DNA of 64,000 nucleotides from positions 62,001 to 126,000 of the forward strand of contig CAZFGK010000004.1 of NCBI GenBank assembly GCA_964518635.1, given 5' to 3'. Origin of the DNA: CAZFGK01 sp964518635. GTDB lineage: Bacteria; Zixibacteria; MSB-5A5; GN15; FEB-12. This document shows, one piece after another, positions 26,124 to 35,821 of this stretch. The notes below the pieces were generated by a model. It was not told the DNA's origin. It saw only the letters and a list, made by a program, of their open reading frames with translations, and made no database searches. The position numbers were made by a program, and so were the translations under genes. Positions within the stretch are counted from its first letter, which is position 1. Each line of letters begins with the position of its first letter.

Positions 26124-26852
26124 TCAGCCGAGTTTGCCGAACATCGCTTTGATACGCAATGCCCAGACCATCCACATCGCTTCGCGCATGATCTTCTTGG
26201 ACATCTTTGAATTTCCCGCGATACGATCCACAAAGACAATCGGGATTTCCTTGATTCTGAATTTCTTGAGCCATGCCCGCATCGACATTTCGATTTGAAA
26301 GGCATAGCCGGTAGAGCGAACAGCATCAAGATCAATGGCTTCGAGGACTTCCCGTCGAAAACATTTGAACCCACCGGTCGCATCCCGAAGCGGCAGGCCG
26401 GTCACATAGCGGGTGTAGACATTCGCGTAGTAGGAGAGAAGCAGCCGTTCCATCGGCCAGTTGATCACATTCACGCCGGTGATATAGCGAGATCCAAGGA
26501 CCAGGTCATAGTTCTGAATCTCACGCATGAAATCGCGCAGATATTCCGGACCATGTGAGAAATCGGCATCCATCTCAAAGATGTAATCATACTTTCGCTC
26601 GATTGCCCATTTGAATCCGGCGATATATGCCCGACCAAGACCCTCTTTTTTTTCACGATGCAACACATTCACTTTATCGATGCTCGCGACCAACTTGTCG
26701 GCAATCTGCCCCGTTCCATCCGGTGAATTGTCGTCGACAATCAAAACATGAATGCGGGGATCCATCGGCAGGACCGCATGGACAATCTTTTCAATGTTCT
26801 CTTTTTCATTGTAGGTCGGGAAAATGATGAGGGCACGTTGGGTACTGGTCAT
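26124..26852 (-). CDS. Polyprenol-phosphate mannosyltransferase-like GT2
   Basis: A 242-residue cytosolic-face GT2 enzyme of the dolichol-phosphate-mannose synthase type, which loads a sugar onto a polyprenyl phosphate for later use outside the membrane. Motifs are IIFPTYNEKENIEKIV, IVDDNSPDGTGQI, FEMDADFSHGPEYL (the DxD metal site), GSRYITG and the C-terminal EIPIVFVDR. It lacks the C-terminal membrane helices found in some relatives. It overlaps the end of the YfhO-like gene by 4 bp (ATGA), so the two are probably coupled; YfhO-type proteins may use such lipid-linked sugars. Confidence 0.9.
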   Translation of the reverse strand: MTSTQRALIIFPTYNEKENIEKIVHAVLPMDPRIHVLIVDDNSPDGTGQIADKLVASIDKVNVLHREKKEGLGRAYIAGFKWAIERKYDYIFEMDADFSHGPEYLRDFMREIQNYDLVLGSRYITGVNVINWPMERLLLSYYANVYTRYVTGLPLRDATGGFKCFRREVLEAIDLDAVRSTGYAFQIEMSMRAWLKKFRIKEIPIVFVDRIAGNSKMSKKIMREAMWMVWALRIKAMFGKLG

Positions 26853-29263
26853 GAGGAGGTTGTCACAGCTTTCTGTCTTCTATCGAGTACAAATCCGAAG
26901 GCAAGCAGACCAGCAATCAGACATCCGCTGATCCAGGTGAACAGGACACCCTGAGCAAATCGTGGTGAAACGAATTGATATTTGACTTCTTTCGTTCCGG
27001 CTGGAATCGCGACCGCGCGGAATGTACCGTAGGCACGGAGCAACTCCGCTGGTTTCCCGTCGACGGTCACCAGCCAGGCATCGAACCAGTTGTCAGTAGT
27101 TACCAGCAGACAAGAAGTGCTCGTGTTCACTCGTACTGTAATCGAATCAAAATCATACGAGCCAAACCAGGCAGAATCGGACGGACTGAGTGGCTGAACT
27201 TGTTGTCCGGGCTCTTTTTCAAGAAGCACTTTCCGTCGGAGATCATCCTGACCAGAACGTACACGCGGATAGATCTCTGCCCGATTTGGAATAACTTCAT
27301 ATGAATCTGCAAGGAAAACGCGCGGGAGTGCATTCGGATTGAGTGCAATGTCTGCGTTCCCGACTCGTTGAACAACTGTCACTGGTTGCGGTCCAAAATA
27401 ATCAGCGGGAAGTTGCTGACCCGAAGGAAGCAGGAGATATTTTACGCCACAAAGATTCAGCAAATGCGGATTTTGAATTTCAGGCATGCCAATCCCGCCC
27501 AGAAGATCATCATACCAGCGAAGCTGGTTGCCGTGATACCCTGCAGGGGTGGCGATCCCCGCATGAGGTAAATGACTATCGGCTGCACCACGAGTCGAGC
27601 GAAAATCTATCGCCCGATCATTCCCGGCGATTCGCGACAATGCCTGAGTCGGTGCATCAATTGTCTGAAAAGCAGAGGACGCTTGTGTGGTCAAAAAACG
27701 ACCGTTGAAGCGAAGCCCGTCGACCATTGGCAGCAGACAAAGTGCACCGGCAATCAGCGATGGATTCGCAGATTTACGAAGCAGCCACAATAGTCCGAAG
27801 GCAACAGCAACAAGGAAGAATGCGATCCATGCACCACTACTGATGGCCGGGAGATTTGCATAGGCGACATCCAGTTTCGTCATCCCCTGCTGCAATTGGA
27901 CGGTGGTGATATCAGAATAGAAAATCGAGGTCCAGAAGTCTATCATCCCCTTCCCCGCAACAGTGAACAGCAAAGCGAGGAGGAAATATGCAGCTGGAAT
28001 AATCATTAGCAGACGGCTGAGAAGTGAATTTTCTTTTTCACTGTTTCGTGAGAGCAACCGCTCGATCCCCATTGCTGCAAGCAGCGCCATTGAAAAAGAA
28101 AAGAGGTACATGATCATGGATGGCGCACGAAGTGATTTCACATTGGGGATGAAATTGAAGAACAGCCCATAAAATGGAGTGCTCGCCCCGAGCGCATAGA
28201 TCAGTGTTACCAACGCCATACCGAGAAGGAACCAACTCTCCGGTCGTCTCCAGCAGAGAATGCCGAGGATCGCGATGGCAAAGGCAACAACGGTGGTAGA
28301 CTCGGAGTTGTCTTTGAATGCATTTTTTCCCCAGTAATAGGTCTGGGTATTTTCGCTCGACGTTCCGCTGAATTCAGGAATGACGAGTGAAAACGCTTCT
28401 TCAGCATGCATCGACCATGAGGTCGACCACTCCCACCCCTTTTTCGTATCAGCACGAGGTGAGAATTCCTTGGTGTAAATATAACCGGGCAGAAACTGCA
28501 TCGCGGCAAGCCCAAGGCCGAGCACGACCCCCATCACTCCGCCGAGTGCAGGAAAAATTGCTGAGAGAACATTTTGCTGACGTACGCGCTGAATGAGACG
28601 GAAGAGCACGAACGCGCCGGTCGCCCAGAGGGCATAGTATGCCATCTGAATGTGCGGAGTGAGCATGATGAAACCGATCACCAGTCCGAGCATCGCCCCC
28701 CCATGCCACCATCTGCCGGTAAAAATCCGGTCCGCACTCATGATCGCCAACGGAAACCAGGCGGTGACAAACATCTTTCCGTCATGCCAGGGAGCGACTA
28801 GTGAAATCAGATATGGAGCATACATGTAAGCAGCCGCGGCAAAAAGTGAAGCGGCGACTGAGAGCTTGAATTGTCGTGCACAGAGATACATGAACAATCC
28901 GGCAAGGACCACATGTAAAACCAGATTCAGACTGAGCGCGTGCCAGAGATCTCCGGCTTGACGCATGATGACTGAGACGGGATAAAAAATGTCGCCAAAA
29001 AATGACTCGATGTACGGCATCCCGCCGAAGATATACGGATTCCAGTGGGCGGAGACATCACCGAGGGTGACATGATCACGGAGCCAGGTACGAAAGAAGA
29101 ATCCGGCTTGAAGGAAGTCTCCACTCAGGATCGCTTCACCACCAAAAACCACCGCACGAAAGAAGACCAGAACGCCAAACAAGAGAGCTGCAAGTCCGAC
29201 TGGAGCCAACCAGTTTGGTTCGGCAAGAGTGACAGCAGCTTTCTTTGGAGATGGTGCTTTCAT
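26849..29263 (-). CDS. YfhO-family multi-span membrane protein
   Basis: An 804-residue integral membrane protein with about 12-13 spans over residues 20-510, a long extracytoplasmic segment (about 510-770) and a final span near 780. The first loop contains GDFLQAGFFFRTW and SAHWNPYIFGGMPYIESF, typical of the YfhO/GT-C-like group proposed to move sugars from lipid carriers to surface polymers. The soluble part has PRVFLADSYEVIPN and NWFDAWLVTVDGKPAELLRAYG, also typical. It lies between the flippase-like gene and the polyprenol-sugar synthase, overlapping both by 4 bp. Confidence 0.85.
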   Translation of the reverse strand: MKAPSPKKAAVTLAEPNWLAPVGLAALLFGVLVFFRAVVFGGEAILSGDFLQAGFFFRTWLRDHVTLGDVSAHWNPYIFGGMPYIESFFGDIFYPVSVIMRQAGDLWHALSLNLVLHVVLAGLFMYLCARQFKLSVAASLFAAAAYMYAPYLISLVAPWHDGKMFVTAWFPLAIMSADRIFTGRWWHGGAMLGLVIGFIMLTPHIQMAYYALWATGAFVLFRLIQRVRQQNVLSAIFPALGGVMGVVLGLGLAAMQFLPGYIYTKEFSPRADTKKGWEWSTSWSMHAEEAFSLVIPEFSGTSSENTQTYYWGKNAFKDNSESTTVVAFAIAILGILCWRRPESWFLLGMALVTLIYALGASTPFYGLFFNFIPNVKSLRAPSMIMYLFSFSMALLAAMGIERLLSRNSEKENSLLSRLLMIIPAAYFLLALLFTVAGKGMIDFWTSIFYSDITTVQLQQGMTKLDVAYANLPAISSGAWIAFFLVAVAFGLLWLLRKSANPSLIAGALCLLPMVDGLRFNGRFLTTQASSAFQTIDAPTQALSRIAGNDRAIDFRSTRGAADSHLPHAGIATPAGYHGNQLRWYDDLLGGIGMPEIQNPHLLNLCGVKYLLLPSGQQLPADYFGPQPVTVVQRVGNADIALNPNALPRVFLADSYEVIPNRAEIYPRVRSGQDDLRRKVLLEKEPGQQVQPLSPSDSAWFGSYDFDSITVRVNTSTSCLLVTTDNWFDAWLVTVDGKPAELLRAYGTFRAVAIPAGTKEVKYQFVSPRFAQGVLFTWISGCLIAGLLAFGFVLDRRQKAVTTSS

Positions 29264-30234
29264 GGTGCTGCTTTCTCGTGGGGCTTTTGAGAGGCCTGAT
29301 CAGGAAAGGACAATCGAAATGCGATAGCTGTCACCAGAAGCTCGGCGACAATCGACCAGAGTCGACCAGCGATGGCGATTCCCGGAGCAAGAGGGCCAAC
29401 AAAGGGCGCAAGGGCTGTGCTCAGCACCAGCTCCCGCGTGCCAAGACCGCCGGGGGAAAAGATCGCGAGGTAGCCGATCTGGTAGGCAAGGATGAACGCT
29501 CCGACCACCGGCAGGACCGGAATGTCAGCAGTGGGAACAAGAGCGCGAACAAAAATCCAAAAAGAGAATCCATATAACAGCCAAGCAAGAAGATACCCCG
29601 CGAATACTTTGGCAGCAACCCCCCGTTGCAGGGTGAGTGAAATTGGCTCACGCCCGAAGCGGCTCACGACAAAGTTGTAGACCGAGGTAAGTACTGTCGG
29701 TCGGATGACAAACAGAGCCACAGTGGCAAGGGTGGAGATTGTTCCGATGAGCATCGGCGGGCCAATAACAGCCCACTTCTCCGGTGAGATCACCCTCGGT
29801 TCGAGATAGACTGCTACCACACTTCCCAGGCAGGCCGCCGGAAAGCCAAGAAAAGTCGCAATCCCCCACGATGCGACCGACATAATCTTTGGAATTCCCA
29901 GTCGGTCGGTGAAATGAATCATGCTCACCACCTGCCAGATTCGACCGGGGAGATAGCGACCAAGATTCGAGATGTAGGCGATTTTGAAGCCATGAGCGAG
30001 TGAGACCGGATGCCCCAGTCCGGCGATCAGCCAACACCAGACAACGCTCATTCCGACAAGAGTCGTCAGTTGTGCGACGATGGAGGTGATTGCCAGCGTC
30101 CAGTCGATTTTCCAGTCGTAGGAGACGAATCCATCCCATGATTTTGAAAATTCCCTGCCAACAAGAAAGAGAACGACCGCAGTAAGCAGGATTTTGAGAG
30201 TGGTGATCAGCCAGGGAGGGAGTTTTGAAATCAC
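29260..30234 (-). CDS. Lysylphosphatidylglycerol synthase TM-region-like membrane protein
   Basis: A 324-residue protein with about eight membrane spans of the UPF0104/LPG-synthase transmembrane family, whose members are thought to move lipids or lipid-linked sugars. Hallmarks are AHGFKIAYISNLGRYLPGRIWQV in the first third and IFSPGGLGTRELVL in the last. It starts with GTG at 30234 and overlaps the YfhO-like gene by 4 bp. The cluster of two polyprenyl-sugar synthases, this protein and the YfhO-like protein suggests a surface glycan decoration pathway; that is inferred from context. Confidence 0.85.
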   Translation of the reverse strand: MISKLPPWLITTLKILLTAVVLFLVGREFSKSWDGFVSYDWKIDWTLAITSIVAQLTTLVGMSVVWCWLIAGLGHPVSLAHGFKIAYISNLGRYLPGRIWQVVSMIHFTDRLGIPKIMSVASWGIATFLGFPAACLGSVVAVYLEPRVISPEKWAVIGPPMLIGTISTLATVALFVIRPTVLTSVYNFVVSRFGREPISLTLQRGVAAKVFAGYLLAWLLYGFSFWIFVRALVPTADIPVLPVVGAFILAYQIGYLAIFSPGGLGTRELVLSTALAPFVGPLAPGIAIAGRLWSIVAELLVTAIAFRLSFPDQASQKPHEKAAP

Positions 30235-30261
30235 AATCGAACACTGCCCTCCGGCGACCGA

Positions 30262-31224
30262 CTATGAATCTTCCCGGTCGTGAAGCCGGGCTTCGAGGCG
30301 GCGATGTTGTCTTCGAAGGTCGGTCAATTCTTCCCGAATAGCAGTCTGCCCCTCTGAGAGAAAGCCGAGCAGAAAGAGTGACATTCCAACACCGACTAGG
30401 AGCAGGACGAGATAGAGAAAGGCACGATCACCATGGCCGAGGACATACCGCTGGTATGCAGCGTACAGTCCGACCACCAGAGCCAAGAGCAAGAATACTA
30501 GTCCCACATAGCCGAAATACAACAACGGCTTGCGCAAAAAGGTAAGCTGGAATTTGACCGCCAGCATGTCGAGCACACCAACCGGAATTCTCCAGATCGA
30601 GAATTTGCTCTCTCCCCAGGTCCGATCATGCAGAGTCACTTTTTCTTCAGCGACGCGATATCCTTCATTCGCAGCGAGTACGACTAAATAGCGATGCCAG
30701 TCTTGACGGAGAAAAATCCGTTCGACAATCTCTCGCTTAAATGCTTTCACCGAATTCAGATCATGCACCTGCAGATCAAAAATCCAGCGGGATAGGCCGT
30801 TGTAAATCTGGGAGACGAAATTCTTCTTGTACTTCCCCTGTTTCCATCCGGTCACAATATCCGCACGGTCATCGATAATCGGTTGAACCAATTTTGGTAT
30901 CTCGGCGGGCAGATACTGCAAGTCAGCGGGATAGAAGACATAGATCGAGCCATGGGCATTATCGAATCCGGTCTGTAACGCCTCAGTAAGTCCACGGTTG
31001 CGCAGGTGACGGACTACCCGAACCCAGGGATTCGCTGCCGATTCCCGGAGAATCGCAGTATGGGTATTATCGGAGGAGCCATCGTCGATATAGAGCAGCT
31101 CGGCATCGAGCCCGGCCTCTGTACGCATCTGGCCAAACTGACGTACAAATTCGGCGATATTCCCCTCTTCGTTGTAGGCGGGGACTATGACTGTGACGCG
31201 TGGCTTTGGGGGCTGAGTTGTCAT
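30262..31224 (-). CDS. Membrane-anchored GT2 (polyprenyl-phosphate glycosyltransferase)
   Basis: A 320-residue GT2 enzyme with an N-terminal catalytic domain and two C-terminal membrane spans (about 232-258 and 270-292), the layout of ArnC/GtrB-type polyprenyl-phosphate sugar synthases. Motifs are VIVPAYNEEGNIAEFV, LLYIDDGSSDNT, HLRNRGLTEALQTGFDNA, FYPADLQYLPAEIP (metal site, PADLQ) and VHDLNSVKAFKREIVERI. A charged helix of about 25 residues ends the protein. It is the first gene of the long collinear minus-strand run. Confidence 0.88.
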   Translation of the reverse strand: MTTQPPKPRVTVIVPAYNEEGNIAEFVRQFGQMRTEAGLDAELLYIDDGSSDNTHTAILRESAANPWVRVVRHLRNRGLTEALQTGFDNAHGSIYVFYPADLQYLPAEIPKLVQPIIDDRADIVTGWKQGKYKKNFVSQIYNGLSRWIFDLQVHDLNSVKAFKREIVERIFLRQDWHRYLVVLAANEGYRVAEEKVTLHDRTWGESKFSIWRIPVGVLDMLAVKFQLTFLRKPLLYFGYVGLVFLLLALVVGLYAAYQRYVLGHGDRAFLYLVLLLVGVGMSLFLLGFLSEGQTAIREELTDLRRQHRRLEARLHDREDS

Positions 31225-31308
31225 CTGGCGGTAGAATAAGTTCTTGAGTGCAACCTGTCAGCTTGAAAGAAATCGGACAGGTCGTCAATCAATCGAGCAG
31301 ATTTGAAA

Positions 31309-31983
31309 CTATGAGTCAGTTTTAAGATTCCAGTCGGCTGAACTTCCACCCTCTGTATACTCAACTGAATGGAGAGTCGTTCCAGATGGGTCAATCACTC
31401 GACTGCTCCCACCAAAGTTGTTGGTGCCGTCATCGCCGACGGCATTGACACCGATGACCGTCACGCCAAGCTCTACCGCCCTTTCGGCAAGGAGTCGTTC
31501 CCAGTCGGCAATACGGACCTTTGGCCACGCTGCTGAGATCACCACGAAATCGGGCTTCAGTGACTTGAGTCGAATGAAATAGTCGGGAAAGCGCAGATCG
31601 TAACAGATCGCAACGCCGATTCGCCCAAGGTCGGTCTCAAACAGACCGGGTTCTGCTCCGGGTTTGTAGACTGCTGTCTCGTTCATTCCCGGGAAGAGGT
31701 TGTTCTTGTTATAGAAGTGCGTGATATCCCCGTGCAGGTAATAGAGCCGATTGAAGTACTGTCCGTTTTCGAACACTGGGGTCCCGACAATCACACGCAC
31801 AGTCGATGAACGAAGCGGATCAAGGAGCTGATCGACTGAAGGAATCTCGCGTGCGATATACAAGCAGCCGGTTGTTGCCAGCTCTGGAAAGATCAGCAGA
31901 TCAACCCCATCCCGTTCGGCGGCATGCAGATGTGCGACCAGATCATGATCGTGAACAGATTTTTGCAGCAGACGAATTCTCAT
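31309..31983 (-). CDS. Carbon-nitrogen hydrolase (nitrilase superfamily)
   Basis: A 224-residue amidase-type enzyme. The Glu-Lys-Cys catalytic triad is visible: Glu in FPELATTG, Lys in FYNKNNLFPGMNE and Cys in VAICYDLRFPD. The family's short form hydrolyses omega-amides or other small amides; the substrate cannot be assigned. AGGAG lies 9-13 bases before the ATG. It is 84 bp upstream of the glycosyltransferase run and may be its first cistron or stand alone. Confidence 0.9.
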   Translation of the reverse strand: MRIRLLQKSVHDHDLVAHLHAAERDGVDLLIFPELATTGCLYIAREIPSVDQLLDPLRSSTVRVIVGTPVFENGQYFNRLYYLHGDITHFYNKNNLFPGMNETAVYKPGAEPGLFETDLGRIGVAICYDLRFPDYFIRLKSLKPDFVVISAAWPKVRIADWERLLAERAVELGVTVIGVNAVGDDGTNNFGGSSRVIDPSGTTLHSVEYTEGGSSADWNLKTDS

Positions 31984-32111
31984 CCTTGGCTCCTCTATGC
32001 TGAGGATATCGTATTGCTCCTCTCGACGCCAGATGATATATTTTCATGAAATTCCACAGACAGCAGAGTGTCCCTGAGTCCATGAATTTCACATTGGGAA
32101 GGGTTCAAAGA

Positions 32112-33395
32112 ATGCGCAAATCTGATATCTCAACCGGCATCATCTACTCATTGTTTGTTGCTATTTTCATGACGACTTCCTCAGTCGTTGCTGTCACTGG
32201 TCTTCCCGCCGAGCATGATACCGTCAGCACCGGAAAGATTCGACTGGTTGTCTCATCGCATGGCGCGTCCGGTTTAAATGGTATCGGCGGAGCTAATCTC
32301 GATTTCGTTGCCCTAGGTACCGACTGTGATACATCCGCATCAATCTATCTGAACACGAGCAGTTCATTCGTTGTGAAGCGGATCGGAGTTGGAAATTACA
32401 CATTTACTGGTTCTGCATTCAGTGACACAATCGGAGCATTCACCTGGCTGCCGATGCCGAGCATTCTTAGAGGATTTAGTACAAATGCTACTCGTGAACG
32501 ATATAGTTCAGGTGTAATGGTTTCTACTGACTCTTCGGTCGGATCAGAACGAGTTTGGTATGCCCCGAAACTTGGGGATTCGACCAATTTCATTGTCGTG
32601 GTTACTAAGTATTGGCGGCTCACCTCGGCGGCAACCAATCTGCAGATCGGGGATATCACCGACTGGAATGTCCCTTCAATTCATGAGCGTCTCAATCGCC
32701 ATTATGCAGAGGCAAGATTTGTGCGACTGCAGGGGACTGAAGGTGGAACAGCAAATTGTGCTCCTATGGCGACGCGATTTGCAGCAGACTTGCCGATTCG
32801 ATCCTACTTCACAAGCCGACCCGCCTGCAATATTGATACCTTGTTCGGACAATACTCGATCAGCAATGAACCTGATATGGCGAATAACCAGCACGGCAGC
32901 AACACCGGGATAATTAATCCCGACACGGCTTGGCTCAGAAATGGAGCATTCAATGCGATTGGAACTATCGGGGCTGACTCGATTGACCTTCGTATGGTGA
33001 CAACCTGGCGTCACAATTTTTCCATTGCTGCTGCTGATACTTTTGTGACAGTGATGGCACATGTGGCAATCAAGAACGGGACAGTTCAAGATCTCTTGAG
33101 CTCCACGCGTGCGGCGTGCAATTGGTATCAGAATAATTTTGACCCCGGCTGTACTTTTTGCGGTTGTTGTCAAAACCGTCGAGGAAATGTCGACTGCGAT
33201 CCGAACGACTCATTTGACATCGCAGACCTGACGCGCTTGGTCGATTATACCTTTATTTCTTATTATCCACTTTGCTGTCAGCAAGAAGCGGACATATCTC
33301 CTGACGGCAGCATCGACATTGCAGATATAACGGAATGTGTCGATAGGCTCTTCATCTCGTTCGGTCAACCACCCACTTGCCCGAACTCGTGGTAG
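32112..33395 (+). CDS. Secreted protein with C-terminal dockerin-like calcium module (C)
   Basis: A 427-residue exported protein. The signal peptide (hydrophobic IIYSLFVAIFMTTSSVVAV) is followed by about 320 residues of beta-rich sequence with no recognised family and then a CCGCC-like Cys cluster (FCGCCQNRRGN). Two EF-hand-like repeats end the protein: DCDPNDSFDIADLTRLVDYTF and a DISPDGSIDIADITECVDRLF copy. The module matches those of the two genes at 10314-12102, but the body is unrelated by eye. The start at 32112 is chosen for the signal peptide; ATGs at 32046 and 32082 are in frame. It stands alone, divergent from the nitrilase. Confidence 0.7.
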   Translation: MRKSDISTGIIYSLFVAIFMTTSSVVAVTGLPAEHDTVSTGKIRLVVSSHGASGLNGIGGANLDFVALGTDCDTSASIYLNTSSSFVVKRIGVGNYTFTGSAFSDTIGAFTWLPMPSILRGFSTNATRERYSSGVMVSTDSSVGSERVWYAPKLGDSTNFIVVVTKYWRLTSAATNLQIGDITDWNVPSIHERLNRHYAEARFVRLQGTEGGTANCAPMATRFAADLPIRSYFTSRPACNIDTLFGQYSISNEPDMANNQHGSNTGIINPDTAWLRNGAFNAIGTIGADSIDLRMVTTWRHNFSIAAADTFVTVMAHVAIKNGTVQDLLSSTRAACNWYQNNFDPGCTFCGCCQNRRGNVDCDPNDSFDIADLTRLVDYTFISYYPLCCQQEADISPDGSIDIADITECVDRLFISFGQPPTCPNSW

Positions 33396-33458
33396 GTTCC
33401 GAGACGAACTAGTTATCGATTCCTCGTATGGTGCGACTCTGAAAAGCAGACTTCAAAA

Positions 33459-33494
33459 AAAAACGGGAACAACACGCTGCTCCCGTTTTTCATT
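33459..33494. terminator. Bidirectional terminator
   Basis: AAAAACGGGA (33459-33468) pairs with TCCCGTTTTT (33481-33490). It separates the plus-strand dockerin-like gene from minus-strand pyrC and can serve both. Confidence 0.85.
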
Positions 33495-33515
33495 TGTTAG
33501 CATCAATATCAACGC

Positions 33516-34874
33516 TTATATCTGAAACACCACTCCCCCGCGGAGGATGGTCATCGTCACCTGTCCGCTCAGCTTGTAACCGATAAAGGGCGAGTTCTTC
33601 GAGCGTGAACGGAATTTGTCGGCCTGTACGATCCATTTTTTGTCAGGATCGATGACGGTGATATCGGCGTCCTTCCCGATTCCCAATGTCCCACCCGGAA
33701 GATTGAAAATGCAAGCAGGATTGGTGGTCATCTTCTGAATAGCATCAGCCCAATCAAGTATCCCTTTGTCGATCAGATAGGTCTTTACCAGTGCAACCGT
33801 CGTTTCTAGTCCGATCATGCCGGATGGTGCCTGATCGTACTCACCGTCCTTACTTTCGTCAGTATGCGGGGCATGATCAGAAGCAATGCATTCTATTGTT
33901 CCGTCAATGAGCCCAGCGATTACCGCGTCGACATCATCTCGTGAACGAAGGGGCGGATTTACTTTCAACGCAGTATTGAATGTCTTGCCGATCTCTTCAT
34001 CGGTCAGAACAAAATGATGTGGGCAGGCCTCGGTGGTGACTTTGATCCCCTCTTTTTTCGCCATACGAACCGCTTCAATAGCACGCCGGGTGGTGATATG
34101 CTGAACATGCAGTTTCGCGTTCGTCAGACGGCAGAGCGCGATATCACGAATCACGGCAAGCTCTTCGGCAACCGACGGCGATCCTTTCAACCCAAGCCGT
34201 GTTGATTCAAAGGATTCATTCATCACTCCATTACCGACCAGAAACTGATCTTCGCAGTGATCCATCACCGGAATGTTAAACATCTTGGAGTATTCAAGCG
34301 CTCGGCGCATGATCTCCGGATTCTGGACATAGTGCCCATCATCGGTTATCGCAACCGCCCCCATCTTCACCAGATCGCCGATTTCGGCAAGCTCTTTTCC
34401 TTCGAGTCCTTTGGTGATCGCACCGACGACATACACACGAGCATCCGCATGACGTGCCTGCTCACGCACAAAGCGAACAGTCTCCTGATTGTCGATTCGT
34501 GGTGTGGTATTCGGCATGCACATAACCGTTGTGAATCCACCCGCGGCCGCAGCGCGACAACCAGATTCAATAGTCTCGGCCCCTTCGCGGCCGGGTTCAC
34601 GCAGATGCACATGGCAGTCGATCAATCCCGGAGTGACAATCTTGCCACTGACATCAATAACTTTTTTTGCACTCGGTATCGCGCTCCCTTTTTTGCCGCT
34701 TGCTGGTTCGAGTGCCGCGATTGATTTGTCGGTTATACAGACATGGGCTGTTTGTGAAAAGCCGATGGACGGGTCAATCACTCGACCGCCGGTGAGAACG
34801 AGATCGTATTTACTTTGTGAACTGGACTTTGCGCTCATGCGAGATTCGCTCTTTCCTTTTGCTACGCGGACCAT
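33516..34874 (-). CDS. pyrC: Dihydroorotase
   Basis: Cyclises carbamoyl aspartate to dihydroorotate. The 452-residue protein is the class I amidohydrolase type. It has the zinc-binding DCHVHLREPG near residue 85, the GGFTTVMCMPNT segment, a later HCEDQ, LHVQHITT, TTEACPHHFVLTD and the catalytic-site CIASDHAPHT. Its start codon overlaps the pyrB stop by one base (TGATG), and a GGGGGG-rich ribosome binding site lies inside the end of pyrB. An N-terminal extension of about 22 Ser/Lys-rich residues precedes the fold. Confidence 0.96.
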   Translation of the reverse strand: MVRVAKGKSESRMSAKSSSQSKYDLVLTGGRVIDPSIGFSQTAHVCITDKSIAALEPASGKKGSAIPSAKKVIDVSGKIVTPGLIDCHVHLREPGREGAETIESGCRAAAAGGFTTVMCMPNTTPRIDNQETVRFVREQARHADARVYVVGAITKGLEGKELAEIGDLVKMGAVAITDDGHYVQNPEIMRRALEYSKMFNIPVMDHCEDQFLVGNGVMNESFESTRLGLKGSPSVAEELAVIRDIALCRLTNAKLHVQHITTRRAIEAVRMAKKEGIKVTTEACPHHFVLTDEEIGKTFNTALKVNPPLRSRDDVDAVIAGLIDGTIECIASDHAPHTDESKDGEYDQAPSGMIGLETTVALVKTYLIDKGILDWADAIQKMTTNPACIFNLPGGTLGIGKDADITVIDPDKKWIVQADKFRSRSKNSPFIGYKLSGQVTMTILRGGVVFQI

Positions 34875-35821
34875 CAGTCTTTCCCCCCTTCCCCATCCTC
34901 TTTCCGACCGGAGAGAAGATAGAGGACCGCCATACGGACGGCCTGTCCGTTGGTCACCTGTTCGAGAATCACCGACTTGTCGGAATCTGCGACTTCGGAA
35001 TCGATTTCCACGCCACGATTCATCGGTCCGGGGTGCATGATGGTGTAGTTTTTATTCAAACGACCGAGTCGTTCTTTCGTCAGGCCGAAGAGATTAGTGT
35101 ATTCACGAAGCGTCGGAAAGAGTCCCGCCTGTTGACGTTCCATCTGGATGCGCATCACATTGACCACATCCGCGCCATCGAGGGCTTCATCAAGATTGGT
35201 GTAAACATCACAGCCGAATTTTTCAACATCCTGCGGCATGAGAGTACTCGGCCCGCAGAGTGCGACCGATGCCCCCATTGTTTTTAGTCCCCAGATATTG
35301 GAACGGACCACGCGGGAGTGCTTGATATCGCCGACCAGAACGACGCGTAGGCCGCTGAGTTTCTTGTACTTTCTGCGTATGGTGAACATGTCGAGCAGTG
35401 CCTGCGTCGGATGCTCATGCGCGCCATCTCCGGCATTGATGATATTCGCGTTCATTACTTGCGTGAGATAGTAGGGCACTCCGGTCGATTTATGACGAAC
35501 GACCACCATATCGATTTTCATCGCTTCTATATTCTGAACGGTATCGCGAAGAGATTCCCCTTTTTGAACTGATGAACCAGAAGGAGAAAAACTCACGGTG
35601 TCAGCTGAGAGACGTTTTGCCGCAAGTTCGAAGGAGATACGGGTACGAGTTGAATTTTCGTAGAAGAGATTCAGAACGGTGATTCCGCGCAAGGTCGGGA
35701 GTTTCTTGATCGTGCGATCGAGCACCTCCCGAAACGATTCCGATGCATCAAGAATCAGGGAAATATCGGATTTTGGGACCCCTTCTAAGCCCAGCAGATG
35801 CCGACTCGTCAGATGACTCAT
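34874..35821 (-). CDS. pyrB: Aspartate carbamoyltransferase catalytic subunit
   Basis: Condenses carbamoyl phosphate with aspartate, the first committed pyrimidine step. The 315-residue protein has the carbamoyl phosphate site FYENSTRTRISFELAAKRL near residue 52, HPTQALLDMFTI, and the C-terminal HPGPMNRGVEID. No pyrI regulatory subunit is adjacent. It overlaps the pyrR stop by 4 bp (ATGA) and pyrC by 1 bp, so the three are translated as a coupled set under the pyrR leader. Confidence 0.97.
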   Translation of the reverse strand: MSHLTSRHLLGLEGVPKSDISLILDASESFREVLDRTIKKLPTLRGITVLNLFYENSTRTRISFELAAKRLSADTVSFSPSGSSVQKGESLRDTVQNIEAMKIDMVVVRHKSTGVPYYLTQVMNANIINAGDGAHEHPTQALLDMFTIRRKYKKLSGLRVVLVGDIKHSRVVRSNIWGLKTMGASVALCGPSTLMPQDVEKFGCDVYTNLDEALDGADVVNVMRIQMERQQAGLFPTLREYTNLFGLTKERLGRLNKNYTIMHPGPMNRGVEIDSEVADSDKSVILEQVTNGQAVRMAVLYLLSGRKEDGEGGKD

